From Enterobacter vonholyi (GTDB lineage: Bacteria; Pseudomonadota; Gammaproteobacteria; Enterobacterales; Enterobacteriaceae), in assembly GCF_008364555.1 (NCBI RefSeq), contig NZ_VTUC01000016.1, positions 1-43,402 of the forward strand: 43,402 nucleotides of DNA. Direction: 5' to 3'. Shown here piece after piece: positions 41,493 through 43,402 of this stretch. Position numbers and translations under genes: made by a program. Every line of letters starts with the position of its first letter. The stretch's first letter is position 1. Under the pieces are notes generated by a model that saw only the letters and a list, made by a program, of their open reading frames with translations, did no database searches and had not been told where the DNA came from.

Positions 41493-42521
41493 TTACTGGA
41501 GTCCTTTGCTGAATACACCTCTCATGTCATTGAGATGAAGGGGTTTAAAATAAACATCACTCATCCGGCGTATGTCACCGTGAATATCAATGCTGACTAT
41601 CACATCAATGCTCTTAAGCAACTTGCGTAACAGCACGTCGAAAGGCATGTTCCGGCAGTCGGGGTTTTCATAGCAGCGGTCAATTAACCCTTCGATACAT
41701 TCTTCCGGGCTGCCCGCATGCAGGGAGGTTATCAATCCCTCATGCCCTGAACCGACGATTTTCAGGGCATCCCAGGCTTCCCGACCGCGAATTTCAGCCA
41801 GTAATATCCGGTCAGGGTTCATACGATAATTGGCGCGTATCAGTCTGCCGGGCGTGATAATGGCATTATCCCCGGCGTCCGCTGGATAAAAGAGATGGAC
41901 ATAATTGGTGTGGTGATAGAGCCGGATTTCGGGATTATCCTCAATGGTGGTCAGCCTGAGGTGCCGGGGAATCGAGTGCAGCAGCGTTTTCATATAGGTG
42001 GTTTTACCGGACCCGGTTTCACCGACGATAAAAATCGTCTTGCCGTATTCCACCGCTTTTTCCATAAAGCGGGGAATATCCTCACTCTGATAGTAGCGGG
42101 TCAGTTCAACATCTTTGCCTTCCGTTCGCTCCCTACCGGTCACCCGGTTATAAAATCCCGCATCAATCCATGACTGATGCGTTTTCTGCCCGAATGAGGG
42201 TTTGCGCAGGGTAATAGACACGGTATTACGCTCACAGGCCGGGGGAATAATGGCCTGAATGCGCTCGCCTGATTCAAGCGTGGCGGAAAGGATCGGCGAG
42301 GTGTCGTCGATATTATCGTCCTGCCACGACGCCAGCGCTCTGGCAAAGGCGTAACACTGGCGCAGCGTAATGGGGGCTTCATGTCTTCGCCATTTCCCCC
42401 GAATTTTGGTATGCAGTTCACCCGGCCGGTTAACGGCAATTTCCGTCAGGCCGTCCTGCGCAATAAACTCACCAAACAGCTGTTTTTTCATGAAATCCAG
42501 CGACAGGTTTTCAGCGTTCAT
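41493..42521 (-). CDS. virB11: VirB11-like type IV secretion ATPase
   Basis: A 342-residue cytoplasmic hexameric traffic ATPase that powers pilus assembly and DNA transfer. Walker A GETGSGKTT is at 167-175, followed by the Asp box TTIEDNPEI, Walker B-like RILLAEIRGREAWD and the His box TSLHAGSPEE. The N-terminal domain (1-150) has the VirB11 form. Its start overlaps the virB10 end by 11 bases, the usual VirB10-VirB11 order. Confidence 0.93.
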   Translation of the reverse strand: MNAENLSLDFMKKQLFGEFIAQDGLTEIAVNRPGELHTKIRGKWRRHEAPITLRQCYAFARALASWQDDNIDDTSPILSATLESGERIQAIIPPACERNTVSITLRKPSFGQKTHQSWIDAGFYNRVTGRERTEGKDVELTRYYQSEDIPRFMEKAVEYGKTIFIVGETGSGKTTYMKTLLHSIPRHLRLTTIEDNPEIRLYHHTNYVHLFYPADAGDNAIITPGRLIRANYRMNPDRILLAEIRGREAWDALKIVGSGHEGLITSLHAGSPEECIEGLIDRCYENPDCRNMPFDVLLRKLLKSIDVIVSIDIHGDIRRMSDVYFKPLHLNDMRGVFSKGLQ

Positions 42522-43402
42522 ACCACCTCTTTTTCAGTCGTAGCTGCCAGACGGATGAGAAATCAATGTCGGTGCCGGTCATGATCCCGATGACATCACC
42601 CTGATTCAGGTAAAGGGTGGGCGGGATATTGATGCTGTTGTCCAGCGTCGTTTTCGCCATTTCCGCCGTGGCGGCGCGGGTGTTTTCGGTGTAGTCGGTA
42701 TTGCGGTCTTTCCCCGGGGCAGCATCCGACGCCGCCGCAGCCACGTCCTGCACGGTACTGAGCATCAGGGCTTTGCCGAAGCGCTCCCAGAAGTGATTGT
42801 CGATCCAACCTGAGATCCCCGCCTCGCCGAGCGGGCCGCTGGCCTGCGTATCAGTTAGCGGGATTTGCAGGCTGCCGGGCTCAGGCGTACGCAGCTCCGT
42901 CCACAGCACAAACATCCTGCTGCGTCCGTGTTGCAGCGCCCCGGTGCGGTAGATGCCACGGGCGACCGTTCCCGCCGGGATCAGCGTCACATGGTTGCTG
43001 GCGCTGTAAACATCTTCACTGACCAGGCAGGAAATATGCCCCGCGACATCGGACACGAAGCGCCACATCATCGAACACGGGATATAGCGGTCCACCGGGA
43101 TATAGAGATCAGGATCGAGGCCCAGCCGTCTGACGCCGGTGACACGGGCGACGCCCGGATTGTCGTTATTACCCGTTTCCGGCGAGGCAGTCTCCGGGCA
43201 GCGCAGGCGGCCATCTTTACCTCTGGTCAGTACTGACGGACAGGATGTGTACGTCGTGGATGATGACGGACTGTTGGACGTTTCTGCGTTGCTACGCATT
43301 TCACCCGGGGACGTGCGTGCATTATCACCCGGCATTGTTCGGGCGTTGTTCAGCCCGTCAGCCAGTGCGGCTGCCTTGTTCAGGGCGGGTGGGGCTGGTG
43401 GC
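42511..43402 (-). CDS. virB10: VirB10-like type IV secretion core protein (5' end beyond window)
   Basis: The frame is open to the right edge, with a Pro/Ala-rich sequence (PPAPPALNKAAALADGLNN) before an internal Met at 43335, so the N-terminal cytoplasmic and membrane parts are outside the window. The visible C-terminal beta-barrel has VPAGTVARGIYRTGALQHG, RSRMFVLWTELRTPEPGS and GPLGEAGISGWIDNHFWERF, as in VirB10/TrbI. It bridges the inner and outer membrane complexes and senses ATPase activity. It ends inside the first codons of virB11. Confidence 0.92.
   Translation of the reverse strand, partial: PPAPPALNKAAALADGLNNARTMPGDNARTSPGEMRSNAETSNSPSSSTTYTSCPSVLTRGKDGRLRCPETASPETGNNDNPGVARVTGVRRLGLDPDLYIPVDRYIPCSMMWRFVSDVAGHISCLVSEDVYSASNHVTLIPAGTVARGIYRTGALQHGRSRMFVLWTELRTPEPGSLQIPLTDTQASGPLGEAGISGWIDNHFWERFGKALMLSTVQDVAAAASDAAPGKDRNTDYTENTRAATAEMAKTTLDNSINIPPTLYLNQGDVIGIMTGTDIDFSSVWQLRLKKRWYER

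Overview
The window is enterobacterial chromosome, most like Enterobacter or a close relative. It carries the conserved gnd-ugd-uge-wzzB-his-yeeZ-yeeY-plaP-sbcB-dacD-sbmC-yeeA-tmaR backbone. From about 21.8 kb to the right edge it is a mobile island. The genus is inferred from gene order and protein resemblance only; no 16S or other marker is present.

Bases 1-21750 (core). The left edge cuts the 3' end of a phosphomannomutase gene (manB/cpsG). gnd, ugd, a UDP-glucuronate 4-epimerase (uge) and the O-antigen chain-length regulator wzzB follow; this is the usual right flank of a surface-polysaccharide locus. The complete histidine operon lies on the minus strand (hisL leader with seven consecutive His codons, attenuator, then hisG-D-C-B-H-A-F-I with overlapping or nearly touching reading frames). 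Next come yeeZ, a LysR regulator, the putrescine importer plaP, exonuclease I (sbcB), penicillin-binding protein 6b (dacD), the DNA gyrase inhibitor sbmC with a LexA-like box, yeeA, tmaR and a gamma-glutamylcyclotransferase-like gene.

Bases 21760-43402 (island). The junction is the bare 3' end of a tRNA-Asn gene, with no complete tRNA beside it. The intact tRNA and the integrase are therefore expected beyond the right edge. A roughly 100-base end sequence (tRNA tail plus a pair of TGGTGGTC motifs on the minus strand) occurs at 21.8 kb and again, degenerate, at 23.5 kb. The motif pair alone recurs at 28.36 kb next to an IS3-family remnant. These repeats divide the cargo into modules: (A) a patatin-like phospholipase remnant and a HEPN-motif protein; (B) a radC relic lacking its metal-binding centre and a GC-rich two-gene Hachiman system (hamA, hamB); (C) a three-gene ABC three-component (ABC-3C) conflict operon, a decayed OLD-like ATPase fragment, a large AT-rich gene with a PD-(D/E)XK-like motif, and an IS66 relic.

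Bases 35.8-43.4 kb are a conjugative backbone: antirestriction protein ArdC, a MOBC-type relaxase (mobC), its coupling protein (mobB), a hairpin-rich intergenic stretch that is the best oriT candidate, a TrbM-like protein, virB11, and virB10 running off the right edge. The layout resembles tRNA-Asn conjugative elements such as ICEKp and the E. coli ECOR31 high-pathogenicity island. The main interest is a defence island built by apparent stepwise accretion at the end of such an element, including two protein families (HEPN-like, 22.4-23.2 kb; nuclease-like, 32.9-34.7 kb) that I cannot assign to a named system.
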